Source: Halobacteriales archaeon QH_10_67_13 | GTDB lineage: Archaea; Halobacteriota; Halobacteria; Halobacteriales; Haloarculaceae | DNA: 14,022 nucleotides | Direction: 5' to 3' | Assembly (NCBI GenBank): GCA_003021335.1 | Contig: PXQL01000031.1 | Span: 2,398-16,419 of the forward strand | Shown here: positions 12,875 through 14,022 of the stretch, one piece after another | Layout of the letters: each line of letters begins with the position of its first letter | Position numbering within the stretch: the stretch's first letter is position 1 | Translations under genes and position numbers: made by a program | The notes under the pieces: model-generated | Seen by the model: the letters and a program-made list of their open reading frames with translations, nothing else | Database searches by the model: none | What the model was told of the DNA's origin: nothing

Positions 12875-13297
12875 ATGAGAGAGTACCGCCGCAAACAGCT
12901 GCTCGAGCGGATCGGGCGCGACGGCGCGACCGTCGGCCAATCGATCCCCGAGCGCATCGAGATCCAGGGCGAGGAGATCGACCTCCGGGAGTTCGTCTTC
13001 GAGATCCGCCGCCGCGAGACGATCCCGTCGGGCGAGCGCGACCGGGTCGAGCGGGCAAAGCGCAACCTCCGGCGAGAGCGCCGCGAGCGCGAGCAGCGAA
13101 TCGAAGCTGGCGAGATCAGCTACGAGGAGGGCGAACGGCTCGCAGAGGCGATCATCGGGATCGACCGGGCGCTGACCGAGCTCGAGTCGCTCGGTCCGGT
13201 CGACGTCGAGCGCGAGGCTGAGGCCAACGAGACCGCAGACCGCAAGCGGTGGCTGCAGTTCCTCCAGAAGGCGCTCGGCGAGAACTCCGATATGTAG
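12875..13297 (+). CDS. DUF5788-like conserved haloarchaeal protein
   Basis: 140 residues. The core IEIQGEEIDLREFVFEIRRR, followed by the long charged helix RVERAKRNLRRERREREQRI and ISYEEGERLAEAIIGIDRAL, is what I recall as the DUF5788 family of haloarchaea. The C-terminus is also helical (ADRKRWLQFLQKALG). The central region is Arg/Glu-rich and probably forms a coiled coil or helical hairpin. There is no catalytic motif, signal or membrane segment. The function is unknown. ATG 12875 is chosen because the family begins close to 'REYRRKQLLERI'. Upstream, 141 bp separate it from the aminotransferase remnant without a convincing TATA box. polX follows after 77 bp in the same direction. Confidence 0.8.
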   Translation: MREYRRKQLLERIGRDGATVGQSIPERIEIQGEEIDLREFVFEIRRRETIPSGERDRVERAKRNLRRERREREQRIEAGEISYEEGERLAEAIIGIDRALTELESLGPVDVEREAEANETADRKRWLQFLQKALGENSDM

Positions 13298-13374
13298 TAG
13301 CCCGGGCTCCGGCTGGGAACCCCGATCGGATGCTCTAACCGGAGACTCAAGAGCCGGCGACCCATAACTCGGCC

Positions 13375-14022
13375 ATGAGTCGCAACCGCGAGGTCGCCGC
13401 TCGACTCGAGGAGTTCGCGGATCTCCTCGAGGCCAGAGACGTCGCGTACAAGCCACGCACATACCGGCGAGCGGCCGAAAACCTCAGAGACCACCCGGAG
13501 CCGATCGAGGCGCTCGTCGCGGAGGGGAAAGACCGCGTCGCGACGATCGACGCCGTCGGCGACGCGATCTCGGCGAAGATCGTTGAGTACGTCGAGACCG
13601 GCGAGATCGAGGAGCTGACCGAGCTGCGCGAGCAGCTGCCGGTCGAGATGGACGCGCTCACGAGCGTCGAGGGCGTCGGACCGAAGACCGTCGGCCGGCT
13701 GTACGAGGCCCTCGGCGTGCAGACACTCGACGACCTCGCGGCGGCCGCGGACGCCGGCGAAATCCAGGAACTCGACGGGTTCGGGGAGAAGACCGAGCAA
13801 AACATCAGCGAGGGGATCCCCTTCGCCCGGGAGGCGACCGAGCGGCAGCTGTTGGGCGAGGTCCGTCCGCTGGGCGAGCGGGTGCTGTCGTATCTCGCCG
13901 ACCGGGCGGCCGTCGAGCGCTGTGAGCTGGCCGGCTCGATCCGGCGGTTCAAGCCGACGATCGGCGACGTCGACGTGCAGGCCGCCAGCGACGACCCCGA
14001 GGCCGTCGTCGCGGCGTTTACT
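13375..14022 (+). CDS. polX: Family X DNA polymerase (PolX), N-terminal part
   Basis: 216 codons, open to the window edge. Residues 1-80 form the helical 8-kDa-like domain (MSRNREVAARLEEFADLLEA, YKPRTYRRAAENL). A helix-hairpin-helix pair follows at LTSVEGVGPKTVGRLYEALG and ELDGFGEKTEQNI. The palm starts with GSIRRFKPTIGDVDV, holding the GS motif and the first two catalytic aspartates (Asp198, Asp200). Full-length bacterial and archaeal PolX also carry a C-terminal PHP 3'-5' exonuclease domain, which would lie beyond the window. The protein fills short gaps in DNA during base-excision repair. The residue after the DxD is VQAAS, where a hydrophobic residue in place of Gln is more usual as I recall. 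The start follows a short ataact element only 10 bp upstream; no clear TATA box was found. Confidence 0.92.
   Translation, partial: MSRNREVAARLEEFADLLEARDVAYKPRTYRRAAENLRDHPEPIEALVAEGKDRVATIDAVGDAISAKIVEYVETGEIEELTELREQLPVEMDALTSVEGVGPKTVGRLYEALGVQTLDDLAAAADAGEIQELDGFGEKTEQNISEGIPFAREATERQLLGEVRPLGERVLSYLADRAAVERCELAGSIRRFKPTIGDVDVQAASDDPEAVVAAFT

Noticed and set aside
1-14022. A defence island, CRISPR array, prophage or toxin-antitoxin pair
   Set aside because: Both strands were read. The only PIN domain is Nob1, and no Cas, restriction, phage or antitoxin genes or regularly spaced repeats were found.

Overview
The window looks like chromosome of a haloarchaeon (class Halobacteria). Base composition is very GC-rich, predicted proteins are Asp/Glu-rich, several genes have TATA-like boxes about 25-30 bp before the start codon (the leaderless pattern usual in this group), and the gene set is typical: a PRC-barrel mini-protein, archaeal Nob1, a fused double histone, a multi-OB RPA, archaeal CCA transferase and PolX. 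The genus cannot be fixed from the sequence.

Layout. 1-237: C-terminal end of a CPBP/CAAX-type membrane protease. 238-934 (-): PRC-barrel gene followed by nob1. 1119-1565 (+): Hsp20-type small heat-shock protein. 1572-2632 (-): DUF7109-like protein and a Nudix hydrolase of the CoA-pyrophosphatase type. 2717-3076 (+): NifU-C-domain Fe-S protein. 3116-4012 (-): ketopantoate reductase. 4013-4431: the only long gene-free stretch; it seems to hold the decayed right end of an IS200/IS605-type element. 4432-5519 (-): metX, then tRNA-Arg(GCG). 5810-7119 (+): a DUF7504-like degenerate ATPase and a Tat lipoprotein. 7270-10168 (+): RPA-type ssDNA-binding protein, double histone and class II histone deacetylase; the last two overlap by ATGA. 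10152-11381 (-): CCA-adding enzyme. 11502-11604 (+): tRNA-Asn(GTT) with an intron. 11650-12733 (+): class V aminotransferase. 12875-13297 (+): DUF5788-like protein. 13375 to the end (+): start of PolX.

The most striking feature is that five genes between about 5.5 kb and 11.8 kb carry mid-sized indels. metX has lost an N-terminal segment and its reading frame. The RPA gene carries a perfect 58-bp copy of its own 3' end that throws its C-terminal segment out of frame. The deacetylase changes frame before its C-terminus. The CCA enzyme appears to have lost roughly 45-50 internal residues in frame. The aminotransferase is split by a frame-breaking deletion. Several of these genes are expected to be essential, so an assembly or amplification artefact is at least as likely as real decay. 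This must be settled before calling any of them pseudogenes.

Biologically, the window links chromatin and ssDNA-handling genes (RPA, histone, deacetylase). The RPA and histone promoters share a 9-bp core. A tRNA-Asn intron with a textbook bulge-helix-bulge is also present. I found no convincing new defence or mobile system, and no CRISPR array.
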